Of a stretch of DNA of 50,904 nucleotides, positions 41,838-49,750 are shown piece by piece (the stretch's first letter is position 1; every line of letters begins with the position of its first letter). The DNA is from Dehalococcoidia bacterium. GTDB lineage: Bacteria; Chloroflexota; Dehalococcoidia; Dehalococcoidales; W111. The position numbers and the translations under genes were made by a program. A model generated the notes under the pieces. It was given only the letters and a program-made list of their open reading frames with translations, was not told the origin of the DNA and did not search any database. Where the stretch lies: positions 1 to 50,904 of the forward strand of contig DUEU01000074.1 of NCBI GenBank assembly GCA_011191985.1, in the 5' to 3' direction.

Positions 41838-43019
41838 ATGACAAACCAACCAATCCTGCAAAACATTAGAATATTAGACTTTAGCTGGGTGTTGGCGGGG
41901 CCGTACGCCACCCGCATACTGGCCGACTTCGGGGCGGAGGTGATTAAAGTCCAGCCGCTGCTGCCGGAGGAGGCAGAGGATGCCTTCAGTCGGGGCTACT
42001 ACAGCACTTGGAACCGCAACAAGCTGGGCATCACCCTGAACCTTAATAAGGGGGAGGGGGTGGCCATAGCCAAAAAGCTGGTGGCCATAAGCGATGCCGT
42101 GGTGGAGAATTTTACCCCCAGGGTAATGGCTAACTGGGGGCTGGACTACGAGAGCCTGAAGAGGATAAAGCCAGACCTGATTATGCTCAGCATGTCCACC
42201 ATGGGCAGCACCGGGCCGCAGCGGGACTATGTCGGTTTCGGCCCCACCGTTCACGCCTTTTCCGGTATGACCTATCTTACCTCGTTGCCCGGTAAGCCGC
42301 CGATGGGGCCGGGTTATGCCCATGCCGACCATGTCGCCGGCCTGGTGGCCGCCCTGGCAATGCTCGGTGCTCTGGAGTATCGCCGCCGGACGGGGGAGGG
42401 GCAGTACATTGACGTATCGCAGGTAGAGGCGATGGCCAGCCTCCTTGGTGACGCCGTTCTGGAATACACGGCTGATGGCCGGTCGCCGGAGCCAATGGGC
42501 AACCGCTCCGCCGAAGCGGCGCCTCATGGAATCTACCGCTGTCGCGGCGATGACCGATGGTGCGCTATCGCCGTGTTTAATGACGAGGAGTGGTGCCGCT
42601 TTTGCCGTGTCCTGGGCGACCCGTCATGGTCGGAGGACAGCCGTTTTGCTACCTCAGCCCGCAGGCTGGAAAATGCTGATGAGCTGGATGGGTGGGTTGA
42701 GAGGTGGACAATACAGCACACCGCCGAAGAAGTGATGAACCGGTTGCAGGCAGCGGGAATCGCCGCTGGGGTGGTGCAGGATGCCCGTGACCTGGTCAAC
42801 GACCCTCAACTCAGGTCGCGCGGTTTCTTTGTCGAACTGGGTCACCCAGAGCTGGGCAAGACTGTATCTGATGCCGTACCCATAAGGCTGTCCCGGACAC
42901 AGGCCAGATACCGTCGGGCAGCACCGACAGCGGGCCAGGACAATGATTACGTCTTTCGGGATTTACTGGGGATGAGTGCCGGTGATATTACCGCCTTAAG
43001 AAAGCAGGGTGTAATTTGA
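41838..43019 (+). CDS. Family III CoA-transferase (CaiB/BaiF), Asp-containing
   Basis: The 393-residue enzyme shows FSWVLAGPYATRILADFGAE near the N-terminus, the RRTGEGQYIDVSQVE segment and a fold typical of the family. The nucleophile position is D164 (AHADHVAG). It is most similar in motifs to the enzyme at 9679 (both have NRxxxAAPH and CRGDDRWCxIAVF stretches), so the two are paralogues with related substrates. A carboxyltransferase gene with its own promoter follows. Start ATG follows an A-rich stretch with no strong ribosome-binding site. Confidence 0.9.
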   Translation: MTNQPILQNIRILDFSWVLAGPYATRILADFGAEVIKVQPLLPEEAEDAFSRGYYSTWNRNKLGITLNLNKGEGVAIAKKLVAISDAVVENFTPRVMANWGLDYESLKRIKPDLIMLSMSTMGSTGPQRDYVGFGPTVHAFSGMTYLTSLPGKPPMGPGYAHADHVAGLVAALAMLGALEYRRRTGEGQYIDVSQVEAMASLLGDAVLEYTADGRSPEPMGNRSAEAAPHGIYRCRGDDRWCAIAVFNDEEWCRFCRVLGDPSWSEDSRFATSARRLENADELDGWVERWTIQHTAEEVMNRLQAAGIAAGVVQDARDLVNDPQLRSRGFFVELGHPELGKTVSDAVPIRLSRTQARYRRAAPTAGQDNDYVFRDLLGMSAGDITALRKQGVI

Positions 43020-43036
43020 TCAGTCTCGTCCTTAAG

Positions 43037-43065
43037 TTGAGGTCAATATGACAAAGTGTTATAAT
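43037..43065 (+). promoter_or_regulatory. Promoter of the carboxyltransferase gene
   Basis: TTGAGG (43037-43042) and a perfect TATAAT (43060-43065) are 17 bases apart, about 48 bases before the ATG at 43113. Confidence 0.6.
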
Positions 43066-43112
43066 CTCAAAGGCTACCTGCAAAAATCAGGGAAAGGAGA
43101 GGGAGTATTGTC

Positions 43113-44684
43113 ATGTCAACGACAGAGGAGTTGATTGAGGAGTATAAAAAGAAAAGGGCCAAAATAGAGCAGATGGCCTCCCCGGAGCAGATTGAAAAGC
43201 GCCATAAGGGGGGGCAGTGGACAGCCAGAGAGAGAATAGACTACTTTTTCGATAAGGGCACATTCACCGAGATTGGCCTGTTCGTCAAGCACCGGACCGT
43301 CCACTTTGGTATGGCGGGTAGGGAGGTACCGGCGGAGGGGGTGGTCACCGGCTACGGCCTGGTGAACGGCCGTCCGGTGGTTGCCTTTGCCGAGGACTAT
43401 ATGGCCATGGCCGGCACCTTTGGTGAGTATCATGGTTTGAAAGAGATACGGGCCATCAACTTTGCTAAGGAAATGGGCTGGCCGGTGATTGGTATGAATG
43501 ACTCCGGCGGCGCCCGACTCCAGGAAGGGATGGATACGCTGGAGATATACGGTGTCCTGTTCAGGACTCAGATACAGGCATCGGGCATTGTGCCCCAGAT
43601 AGCCTTGCTCATGGGGCCCTGTCTCGGTGGGCAGGCCTATCATCCCATAATGCAGGACTTCCTCATCCAGTGCCGTGACACCGGTTTTATGGGCATCGCC
43701 GGACCGGCCTTCGTGAAGACGCAGCTGGGTCAGGAAATCAGCCTTGAAGAGCTTTCCGGCTGGAAGGCACATGCCGTTAAATCGGGTCAGACCCACATCG
43801 TGGTGAAAGACGATAAAGAGGCCCTGGATAAGACCAAGGAAATGCTGTCTTTCTTTCCTTCCAACAACCGGGAAATGCCGCCCACTATCGAGTGCAAGGA
43901 TGACCCGGAGCGGACCAGCCCCGAGCTTAATAACATAATTCCGGACCGGCCAACGCAGCCGTACGATATGTTTAAGGTGATTAATGCCATAGTGGACGAT
44001 GGCTATTTCTTCGAGACGCTGAAAGAGCATTCCCGCAGTGTGATCACCGGTTTTGCCCGGTTTAATGGCCGCCCGGTAGGCATCTGGGCGAACCAGCCCA
44101 TGTGGCGCGCTGGCATTATTGATTGCGATGCCGCCGACAAAGGGGCCCGCTTCGTCCGGTTCTGTGACCTGTTCAACATTCCGGTGGTCACCCTCGGGGA
44201 CTGCCCCGGCTATATGATTGGCCCAGAGGAGGACTGGAAGGGCATCCTGCGCCATGGCGCCAAGATGCTGTTTGCCTGGGCCGACGCCAGTATCCCCCTG
44301 ATTTCGATAATTGTGCGGAAATCCTATGCCGGCGCTCACTACGGGATGCTGGACAAGGGTATCGGTGCCGACCTCGTCTTTGCCTGGCCGACGGCTCGGG
44401 TCACCATCGTTGGTGCTGAGACAGCGGCCAGCGTAATCTTCGCCCGGGAGATAAGGGACGCTGAGAATCCGGAAGAGATGCGTAACCAGAGGATAAAGGA
44501 ATATAGCGACATCTACGAAAACCCGTACTGTGGGGCTGAGCGGGGCTATATTGACGAAATCATTATGCCCAGTGATACCCGGAAGGTTATAAATCGGGCC
44601 CTGGATATCCTGCAAGACAAGAACAAGGATAACAAGGCATTTAATGCCAGACCATGGCGTAAATATTCCAACATCAATCTGTAG
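43113..44684 (+). CDS. Acyl-CoA carboxylase/decarboxylase carboxyltransferase subunit (PccB/MmdA type)
   Basis: The 523-residue protein is a biotin-dependent carboxyltransferase. It shows the N-terminal acyl-CoA half with MNDSGGARLQEGMDTL (about residues 129-144) and the C-terminal carboxybiotin half with GDCPGYMIGPEEDWKGILRHGAKML. It moves CO2 between carboxybiotin and propionyl-CoA or another acyl-CoA, or decarboxylates methylmalonyl-CoA if paired with a membrane pump. No biotin carboxylase, biotin carrier or MmdB gene is in the window, so direction and substrate are open. AAAGGAGAGGG precedes the ATG. A 499-codon antisense frame here is a shadow. Confidence 0.92.
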   Translation: MSTTEELIEEYKKKRAKIEQMASPEQIEKRHKGGQWTARERIDYFFDKGTFTEIGLFVKHRTVHFGMAGREVPAEGVVTGYGLVNGRPVVAFAEDYMAMAGTFGEYHGLKEIRAINFAKEMGWPVIGMNDSGGARLQEGMDTLEIYGVLFRTQIQASGIVPQIALLMGPCLGGQAYHPIMQDFLIQCRDTGFMGIAGPAFVKTQLGQEISLEELSGWKAHAVKSGQTHIVVKDDKEALDKTKEMLSFFPSNNREMPPTIECKDDPERTSPELNNIIPDRPTQPYDMFKVINAIVDDGYFFETLKEHSRSVITGFARFNGRPVGIWANQPMWRAGIIDCDAADKGARFVRFCDLFNIPVVTLGDCPGYMIGPEEDWKGILRHGAKMLFAWADASIPLISIIVRKSYAGAHYGMLDKGIGADLVFAWPTARVTIVGAETAASVIFAREIRDAENPEEMRNQRIKEYSDIYENPYCGAERGYIDEIIMPSDTRKVINRALDILQDKNKDNKAFNARPWRKYSNINL

Positions 44685-44754
44685 TCACAGCTTGGGGGGA
44701 AGTACGAAGGCCGCTTATTCTGGCAGTATTTCCCCTTTTCTTTTTCAGGATCTG

Positions 44755-44776
44755 GAGACAGGGGGGTGAGGTTACC
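44755..44776. repeat. Partial copy of the dispersed repeat (copy E)
   Basis: GGGGGGTGAGGTTACC (44761-44776) matches the terminal segment of copies B and D (GGGGGYGAGGTT). The hairpins are missing. It abuts the first codon of hisA and provides its only Shine-Dalgarno-like sequence. Confidence 0.6.
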
Positions 44777-45493
44777 ATAGAGATAATCCCGGCCGTAGAC
44801 CTGAAAGAGGGCCGGTGTGTCCGCCTTTACCAGGGTGATTACACTCAGGAGACGGTCTTCTCTGACGACCCGGCTGAGGTGGCTCTAAGGTGGCAGTCAC
44901 TGGGGGCGACGAGGCTACACATCGTTGACCTTGACGGGGCGGCTGCCGGCGAACTTCGTAATCTCGAAATTATCGCCGAAATAGCCCGCTCGGTCCTGGT
45001 TCCCACCCAGGTCGGTGGTGGCATCCGGGACATGGCGGCAGTAGACCGGTTGCTTAAGGCCGGAGTAGAGCGCGTCATTCTGGGAACGGCAGCGGTGGAG
45101 AAACCAGAGCTGGTTGAGGAGATGTGCCGTCGCTTCGGAGAGAGGCTTGTGGTCAGCATTGATGCCCGTGGAGGGCGGGTGGCGACGCACGGCTGGTTTA
45201 AGGAGACGGAACTGGAGACGGTGGTCTTTGCCCGGGCCATGGCGCGGCTTGGCGTCAGGCGCTTGATTTATACTGATGTCGGCCGTGATGGTACCCTTAC
45301 CGAACCCGATTTCACCGGCGTTGCCGAGCTGGTCGAAGCCGTCAGCCTGCCGATAATCGCCGCCGGCGGCATTACCTCTCCTGTCCATCTGAAGATACTG
45401 GGGCAAATCGGTGTCGAGGGGGCTATAATTGGGAGGGCTCTCTATACCGGTGATATTGACCTTAAGCAGGCAATAGCAGAGGTCAGCAGATAA
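44777..45493 (+). CDS. hisA: Phosphoribosylformimino-5-aminoimidazole carboxamide ribotide isomerase, apparent ATA start
   Basis: HisA performs the fourth step of histidine synthesis in the cytosol. Translated from 44777 the protein starts (M)EIIPAVDLKEGRCVRLYQG, the family N-terminus, with catalytic D8 and a second catalytic Asp in YTDVGRDG. Phosphate-binding glycine loops VGGGIRD and AAGGI are present. The 238-residue length is normal. No ATG, GTG or TTG exists in frame near the N-terminus: the codon at the Met position is ATA. The first standard start (GTG 44879) would remove the catalytic D8. The ribosome-binding GGTGAGG comes from a repeat remnant. Possible reasons are a mutated start codon, a rare ATA start or a sequencing error. 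Confidence 0.9.
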   Translation: MEIIPAVDLKEGRCVRLYQGDYTQETVFSDDPAEVALRWQSLGATRLHIVDLDGAAAGELRNLEIIAEIARSVLVPTQVGGGIRDMAAVDRLLKAGVERVILGTAAVEKPELVEEMCRRFGERLVVSIDARGGRVATHGWFKETELETVVFARAMARLGVRRLIYTDVGRDGTLTEPDFTGVAELVEAVSLPIIAAGGITSPVHLKILGQIGVEGAIIGRALYTGDIDLKQAIAEVSR

Positions 45494-45570
45494 CCAGTTA
45501 GATGCTAATTCGTTGTTTATGTAATTCTAATGAGATCACTACCTTATTTGACTTACGGTCCTTGGTATTT

Positions 45571-45729
45571 GGGGAGGGGAGTAGAAGAGGGGCTTCACCC
45601 CTCTTACTTTATCTTGCCACCGCTCTTTGAGGAAGAGTGGTAAAGGGAGAGTTTCAGAGAGGCTTTAGCCTCTCTGATAAATTTGTCCCCCTCTCCTGGA
45701 GAGGAGAGGGGGATACAGGGGGTGAGGTT
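45571..45729. repeat. Dispersed hairpin repeat, copy D (extended)
   Basis: The orientation is as copy B, but with extra hairpins. AGAGGGG/CCCCTCT (45586-45604) comes first, then an imperfect stem CGCTCTT/AAGAGTG near 45630 and AGAGAGGC-TTTA-GCCTCTCT (45656-45675). The common hairpin CCCCCTCTCC/GGAGAGGGGG (45687-45696 and 45703-45712) follows, with GGGGGTGAGGTT at the end. The end contains the hisI ribosome-binding site and start codon. Confidence 0.8.
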
Positions 45730-46087
45730 GATAAAAGATATAAAAGATATTAAATATAACGATAAGGGACTTGTCCCGGCGGTAGTCCAGGATGCCGACA
45801 CCGGCGAGGTGCTGATGCTGGGTTACATGAATGAGGAAGCCCTGCAAAGGACCCTCTCCAGCGGTGAAGCCTGGTTCTACAGCCGCAGCCGGCAGGAGCT
45901 ATGGCACAAGGGAGAGACATCGGGTAATCGTATCAAGGTGCATTCCGTATGGAAGGACTGCGACAGCGATACTATTCTTGTCCGCGCCCGGCCGACTGGC
46001 CCCGTATGTCATACCGGCCACCACACCTGTTTCTTCCAGGAGATTGCTCAGACTGAGACGAGCCAGGGCAGTCAGGAGGATACCTAG
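45728..46087 (+). CDS. hisI: Phosphoribosyl-AMP cyclohydrolase
   Basis: HisI opens the purine ring of phosphoribosyl-AMP in histidine synthesis. It is the single-domain form (119 residues, no HisE). Family motifs are LMLGYMNEEAL, FYSRSRQELWHKGETSGN, the DCDSD metal site and the C-terminal CHTGHHTCFF with zinc-binding Cys. The start is TTG 45728, preceded by GGGGGTGAGG. GTG 45722 is an alternative in the same frame. Both lie in the end of repeat copy D. It follows hisA after 234 bases occupied largely by that repeat. Confidence 0.92.
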   Translation: MIKDIKDIKYNDKGLVPAVVQDADTGEVLMLGYMNEEALQRTLSSGEAWFYSRSRQELWHKGETSGNRIKVHSVWKDCDSDTILVRARPTGPVCHTGHHTCFFQEIAQTETSQGSQEDT

Positions 46088-46956
46088 TCGGCTTCCTCAA
46101 GCTGGTCGGCCTCTATCGCTTTACTCAACGCTGAAAGAGCTACCTCTAGCTGGCCATCGTCGGGCTGGCGCGTCGTCAGCGACTGTAACCACAGCCCGGG
46201 GGTGGAGAGAGTCCTGACGATGGCGTTACCGGTGTGGTTGGCACTAAAATAGATGGCCTCGTAGCCAAGAGCGGCAATGACCGGGATGAGGATGACGCGA
46301 GATAGCAACATCTGCCACCAGGGTAAGGCGCCGATAATGGAGAATACCAGAATAGCGATAACCAGCACGACAAACAGGAAGCTGGTGCCGCAGCGCCGGT
46401 GGGCAGTGTCGTATTTCCTGACGGCTTCTACTTCCAGTGGCGCGCCGTCTTCATAGGCGTTGACCGCCTTGTGCTCGGCGCCATGGTAGGCGAATGTCTG
46501 CCTTATGCTGGGCACGAAAGATACCAACCCGATGTACAGGATGAAGATGCACACTCGCAGTACGCCCTCCACCAGATAAAAGGGCAGGGAGGGGTCGAGA
46601 AACAAATCGGTGAGGTATAAAGGTACTAATGAGAAAAGGACAACTGCCAGGGCCACCGAAAATATCACTATCACCCAGACCATCCACCCCGAAATCTGCT
46701 CCTCTTCCTCCTCTAGGGATACGTTGGCTGAATAGAGTAGAGACTTGATACCGAGGTACATCGCCTCGATAAGGACAATAATACCCCTTAGCAGTGGGGT
46801 CCGTCTCATCCAGCCGGAATAGATAGGGGAGAGGGGCTGAACATCGAACGCCAGCCCGCCGCCGGGGCGGCGGACAGCAGTTACCACTGCCTTGCGACCC
46901 CGCATCATCACGCCGTCGATGACCGCCTGGCCCCCATAATAGAACCTTTTCGCCAT
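46084..46956 (-). CDS. DUF1385 family membrane protein
   Basis: The 290-residue integral membrane protein starts YYGGQAVIDGVMMRGRK, the DUF1385 signature. It continues with five or so hydrophobic segments and the conserved FAYHGAEHKAVNAYE and AHRRCGTSFLFVV segments. The family is widespread in Firmicutes and Chloroflexi, often beside rpmE and prfA, as here. Its function is not established, though the His/Glu pattern suggests metal binding. Its stop overlaps that of hisI by 4 bases (convergent). Confidence 0.9.
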   Translation of the reverse strand: MAKRFYYGGQAVIDGVMMRGRKAVVTAVRRPGGGLAFDVQPLSPIYSGWMRRTPLLRGIIVLIEAMYLGIKSLLYSANVSLEEEEEQISGWMVWVIVIFSVALAVVLFSLVPLYLTDLFLDPSLPFYLVEGVLRVCIFILYIGLVSFVPSIRQTFAYHGAEHKAVNAYEDGAPLEVEAVRKYDTAHRRCGTSFLFVVLVIAILVFSIIGALPWWQMLLSRVILIPVIAALGYEAIYFSANHTGNAIVRTLSTPGLWLQSLTTRQPDDGQLEVALSALSKAIEADQLEEAD

Positions 46957-46973
46957 GAAGAGACCTCAGCAGG

Positions 46974-47004
46974 TAAAAAAAGGAGCGGTAGCCAGCCCGC
47001 TCCT
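46974..47004 (-). terminator. Terminator after rpmE
   Basis: On the minus strand AGGAGCGG and CCGCTCCT (46981-46988 and 46997-47004) form a GC-rich stem followed by seven T (complement of 46975-46981). It lies 20 bases after the rpmE stop and 25 bases before the DUF1385 start. Confidence 0.8.
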
Positions 47005-47024
47005 GGACCTATTCGTGTGTCGGA

Positions 47025-47231
47025 CTAGTCTTTTACCTTGTAGCGCCGCTTGAAACGCTCTACCCGTCCGCCGGTGTCCACCAGCCGGCGCTCGCCGGTG
47101 AAGAAGGGGTGGCACTTGCTGCACAGCTCGACCTTGAGCAGTTTTTTGGTGGAACCGGTGGTAAAGGTGTTGCCGCAGGCACAGACTACCTGGGCATCAT
47201 CATAATACTTGGGGTGGAGCTTATCTTTCAT
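47025..47231 (-). CDS. rpmE: 50S ribosomal protein L31, zinc-binding type
   Basis: The 68-residue ribosomal protein carries four Cys (C17, C19, C37, C40), the zinc-containing C+ form of L31. The [16 protein letters not shown] start and [20 protein letters not shown] segment are typical. A strong terminator follows. The gene lies in a ribosomal cluster with rpmA and rplU on the same strand. Confidence 0.95.
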   Translation of the reverse strand: MKDKLHPKYYDDAQVVCACGNTFTTGSTKKLLKVELCSKCHPFFTGERRLVDTGGRVERFKRRYKVKD

Positions 47232-47311
47232 TTATTCCGCTATCTTCTTTCTTCACCATAATGAGGTTGTGAGGTAAGACACACTAATTGCCGCCGATGG
47301 CTGCGGCCGGG

Positions 47312-47566
47312 TCAGCCCGTGTAAACGCTGACCTTGCGCCGGTTGTTGCTGGTGGGCTCAAATTTAACGGTGCCGTCGATAAGGGCGAATAGGGTATAGT
47401 CTTTACCCACGCCGACATTGTTACCGGCATGAATTCTGGTACCCCGCTGGCGAACCAGGATAGTCCCGGCGTTGACCTGCTCACCGCCGTACTTTTTAAC
47501 ACCGAGCCGTTTCGCTTTGCTGTCACGACCGCAGCGGCTGCTGCCGCCGGCCTTTTTATGGGCCAT
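47312..47566 (-). CDS. rpmA: 50S ribosomal protein L27
   Basis: The 84-residue protein starts [20 protein letters not shown] and contains [21 protein letters not shown]27 sits at the peptidyl transferase centre. There is no cleavable N-terminal extension of the Firmicutes type. It overlaps the end of rplU by 11 bases, indicating translational coupling. Confidence 0.95.
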   Translation of the reverse strand: MAHKKAGGSSRCGRDSKAKRLGVKKYGGEQVNAGTILVRQRGTRIHAGNNVGVGKDYTLFALIDGTVKFEPTSNNRRKVSVYTG

Positions 47567-47942
47567 CCTCGGTTACCTCTTTCTTCTTGCGCGGCCGGGC
47601 CTTGCGTGCCGGCTTGCTCTCGCCGGTCCCTGGCTCGGCAATCCGGTCAATGGTCAGCGTGGTATAGGGCTGACGGTGGCCCGTCTTCTTCTGGTAGCGT
47701 GTCTTGCGCTTGTACTTGAAGACAGTTATCTTTTTACTCCGGCCCTCTCCGGCCGATGTAGCCAGTACCTTTGCGCCGTCAATGGCCGGTTTGCCGACAG
47801 TCACCTTATCGCCGTCGGCCACGAGCAGGACCCGGTCAAGCTCCACGGTCTTACCATCAGGCACGTTAAGACGTTCTACCTTGATGGTCTGCCCCGGGGC
47901 CACCCGGTACTGCTTGCCACCCGTTTCAATTATGGCGTAAAT
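47556..47942 (-). CDS. rplU: 50S ribosomal protein L21, apparent ATT start
   Basis: L21 normally begins [14 protein letters not shown]. Here the frame reads ATT-TAC-GCC-ATA-ATT-GAA, so the Met position (47942-47940) is ATT. GGAGG lies 6 bases upstream, ideal for that codon. The next standard start, GTG at 47903, would delete 13 conserved residues. The 128-residue product ends in a long basic tail ([13 protein letters not shown]). AUU initiation is known for infC, where it allows feedback by IF3. rplU, rpmA form an operon with a consensus-like promoter upstream. Confidence 0.92.
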   Translation of the reverse strand: MYAIIETGGKQYRVAPGQTIKVERLNVPDGKTVELDRVLLVADGDKVTVGKPAIDGAKVLATSAGEGRSKKITVFKYKRKTRYQKKTGHRQPYTTLTIDRIAEPGTGESKPARKARPRKKKEVTEDGP

Positions 47943-47965
47943 CTCAAACCTCCGCTAAAAATAAT

Positions 47966-47995
47966 ATTTTACTATGACGGCAGCGTGGGTGTCAA
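47966..47995 (-). promoter_or_regulatory. Promoter of rplU-rpmA
   Basis: On the minus strand a perfect TTGACA (47995-47990) and TAAAAT (47971-47966) are 18 bases apart. Transcription would start about 17 bases before the ATT start of rplU. The -35 box nearly touches the coaE stop codon. Confidence 0.7.
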
Positions 47996-47998
47996 ATT

Positions 47999-48613
47999 TT
48001 AGCCGTTACCCCGGTCGATTTGCCGCACGTGCCACAGCTCTTTTACTTTTATCTTCATCTCGTCAAGGCTGTATTCGGTGTTGATGACCACGTCGGCGTG
48101 CCGCACTTTTTCCGTCGGGGGCATCTGGGAGCGTATACGGGCCAGGGACTCTGCCTCGGATAGCCCGCTCCGTTCCATCACTCTCTTGAGCACGGTGGCC
48201 TCCGAGGCCACCGTTACCCAGATTTCATCTACCAGCTTGGTCCACTCGCCCCCGGCCTCGATAAGCAGGGTGGCTTCGAGCACGGCTACGGCTACCCTCT
48301 GGCGGCGGTAGTCTTCGAGTTGGGCCTTGACCATTTCGGACATCCGGGGGTGCATTATCTCGTTCAATTGTGACAGCCGCCTTGGGTCGGCAAACACCAT
48401 CTCGCCCAGCTTCTGGCGGTCAATCTCGCCGCTGGTGGTCAGGATTTGCTCGCCAAAGGCGGCTGTCACCTCCTGCCACAGTTCAGTGCCGGGTTTGAAA
48501 GCCTCGTGCCCCACCTTGTCGGCATCAATGATGACCGCCCCCAGTTCCGCCAGAAAGTGGGCGACGGTGCTCTTGCCGCTGCCGATGCCGCCGGTAAGTC
48601 CGATAACCTTCAT
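47999..48613 (-). CDS. coaE: Dephospho-CoA kinase
   Basis: CoaE performs the last step of CoA synthesis, phosphorylating the 3'-OH of dephospho-CoA. The 204-residue protein begins MKVIGLTGGIGSGKST with the P-loop at residues 8-16. The lid and substrate segments IDADKVGHEAF and MHPRMSEMV are present. It lies just upstream of rplU on the same strand and is divergent from galE. CoA supply fits the CoA-thioester metabolism of this region, but this gene is a universal housekeeping one. Confidence 0.95.
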   Translation of the reverse strand: MKVIGLTGGIGSGKSTVAHFLAELGAVIIDADKVGHEAFKPGTELWQEVTAAFGEQILTTSGEIDRQKLGEMVFADPRRLSQLNEIMHPRMSEMVKAQLEDYRRQRVAVAVLEATLLIEAGGEWTKLVDEIWVTVASEATVLKRVMERSGLSEAESLARIRSQMPPTEKVRHADVVINTEYSLDEMKIKVKELWHVRQIDRGNG

Positions 48614-48732
48614 GATTGGTACCTATGCTAGTCTACTTGCTGGTAGCCAGGGCCGTCAAGGGTGTTCTGTGGTTGCGTGCTACGTCTTTAGTTGCTACAA
48701 TCTCGGTAGCAGTCTTGCGGAGGGTATTGGAT

Positions 48733-49713
48733 ATGGAGGTTCTGGTAACTGGCGGCGCGGGATATGTAGGTAGTGTTGTGGCTGAAGAGCTGCTGAAAGA
48801 GGGCTTTGGGGTCATTGTTCTGGATAACCTGCAGGAGGGCCACCATGATGCCGTCCCGGAGGGTGCCGAATTCATGGTGGCGGATATAACTGTCCGGCAG
48901 GAGCTGGAAAAAGTCTTTGCCCAGAACAGGATTGATGCCGTGATGCACATGGCGGCGGAGACGGTGGTCCCGGTCTCCATGACTGACACCACCCGTCATT
49001 TCCGGTGCAATGTTGTTGGCGGTCTGAACCTGCTGGATGCCATGTTAGAGCACGACGTCCGCCGGCTCATCTTCTCCTCCAGTGCCGCCGTCTATGGGGA
49101 ACCCCAGGCTGACGAAATTGGCGAAGACCATCCCAAAGTGCCCCTTAACCCTTACGGCGAGACCAAGCTTATCTTTGAACGTATTTTGGAGTGGTATGGC
49201 CGGGCTTACCAGCTTAAGTTTATCTGCCTTCGCTATTTCAATGCCGCTGGTGCCAGCCGGCGTCTCGGCGAAGACCACCAGCCGGAGACCCATCTGATCC
49301 CAAACGTTCTCAGGGCGGCTCTGGACAGGAGCGCGCCGGTGACCCTATTTGGCACCGACTATCCCACCAGAGACGGGAGCTGTGTCCGTGATTACGTCCA
49401 CGTGATTGACATCGCCCGGGCGCATATTCTGGCCCTGAAAAGGCTGGAAGACCGGAGCGGACGGGCATATAACTTGGGTAGCGGCGGGGGCCATTCGGTT
49501 ATAGAAGTGGTCGAGGTGGCCAGGCAGGTTACCGGGGTGGATATTCCGGCTAAAGTAAGCGCCCGGCGTCCCGGAGACCCGGCGGTGCTGGTAGCCAGCT
49601 CGGCGCTGGCGCGGCAGGAGCTGGGCTGGAAACCGGAATATGAGGGACTGGAGGGTATCGTCAGCAGCAGCTGGCGCTGGATGAAGGAGCACCCCCGGGG
49701 CTACAGTCGCTAG
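48733..49713 (+). CDS. galE: UDP-glucose 4-epimerase family protein
   Basis: This short-chain dehydrogenase/reductase of the extended type has 326 residues. The NAD-binding motif GGAGYVGS is near residue 7 and the catalytic Tyr141-xxx-Lys145 is in NPYGETK. C-terminal RDYVHVIDIARAH and YNLGSGGGHSV are typical of GalE. It interconverts UDP-glucose and UDP-galactose for cell-surface sugars. The start at ATG 48733 gives the family N-terminus MEVLVTGGAG and is preceded by GGAGGG. An upstream in-frame ATG (48616) would add 39 non-homologous residues. Confidence 0.9.
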   Translation: MEVLVTGGAGYVGSVVAEELLKEGFGVIVLDNLQEGHHDAVPEGAEFMVADITVRQELEKVFAQNRIDAVMHMAAETVVPVSMTDTTRHFRCNVVGGLNLLDAMLEHDVRRLIFSSSAAVYGEPQADEIGEDHPKVPLNPYGETKLIFERILEWYGRAYQLKFICLRYFNAAGASRRLGEDHQPETHLIPNVLRAALDRSAPVTLFGTDYPTRDGSCVRDYVHVIDIARAHILALKRLEDRSGRAYNLGSGGGHSVIEVVEVARQVTGVDIPAKVSARRPGDPAVLVASSALARQELGWKPEYEGLEGIVSSSWRWMKEHPRGYSR

Positions 49714-49750
49714 GCTAAGCTGTATGACCATACTGCCATTTACTGGTCGG

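Noticed and set aside
43116-44615. A 499-codon open frame antisense to the carboxyltransferase gene
   Set aside because: The sense strand encodes a clear PccB-type protein with conserved motifs, its own promoter and RBS. The antisense frame has no recognisable domain and no RBS; long antisense frames arise from codon bias in GC-rich genes.
44879-45493. hisA annotated from GTG 44879
   Set aside because: This would remove the first beta-strand and catalytic Asp8. The frame upstream to 44777 encodes the conserved N-terminus without stops.
25042-45729. CRISPR-like array from the recurring CCCCCTCTCC/GGAGAGGGGG palindromes
   Set aside because: Copies are single and kilobases apart with variable orientation and no regular spacers or cas genes.
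47556-47903. rplU annotated from GTG 47903
   Set aside because: The 13 residues before it match the conserved L21 N-terminus and the good RBS lies before ATT 47942.
48616-48732. N-terminal extension of galE from ATG 48616
   Set aside because: The 39 extra residues are not part of the SDR fold, and GGAGGG precedes the ATG at 48733 where the family N-terminus begins.
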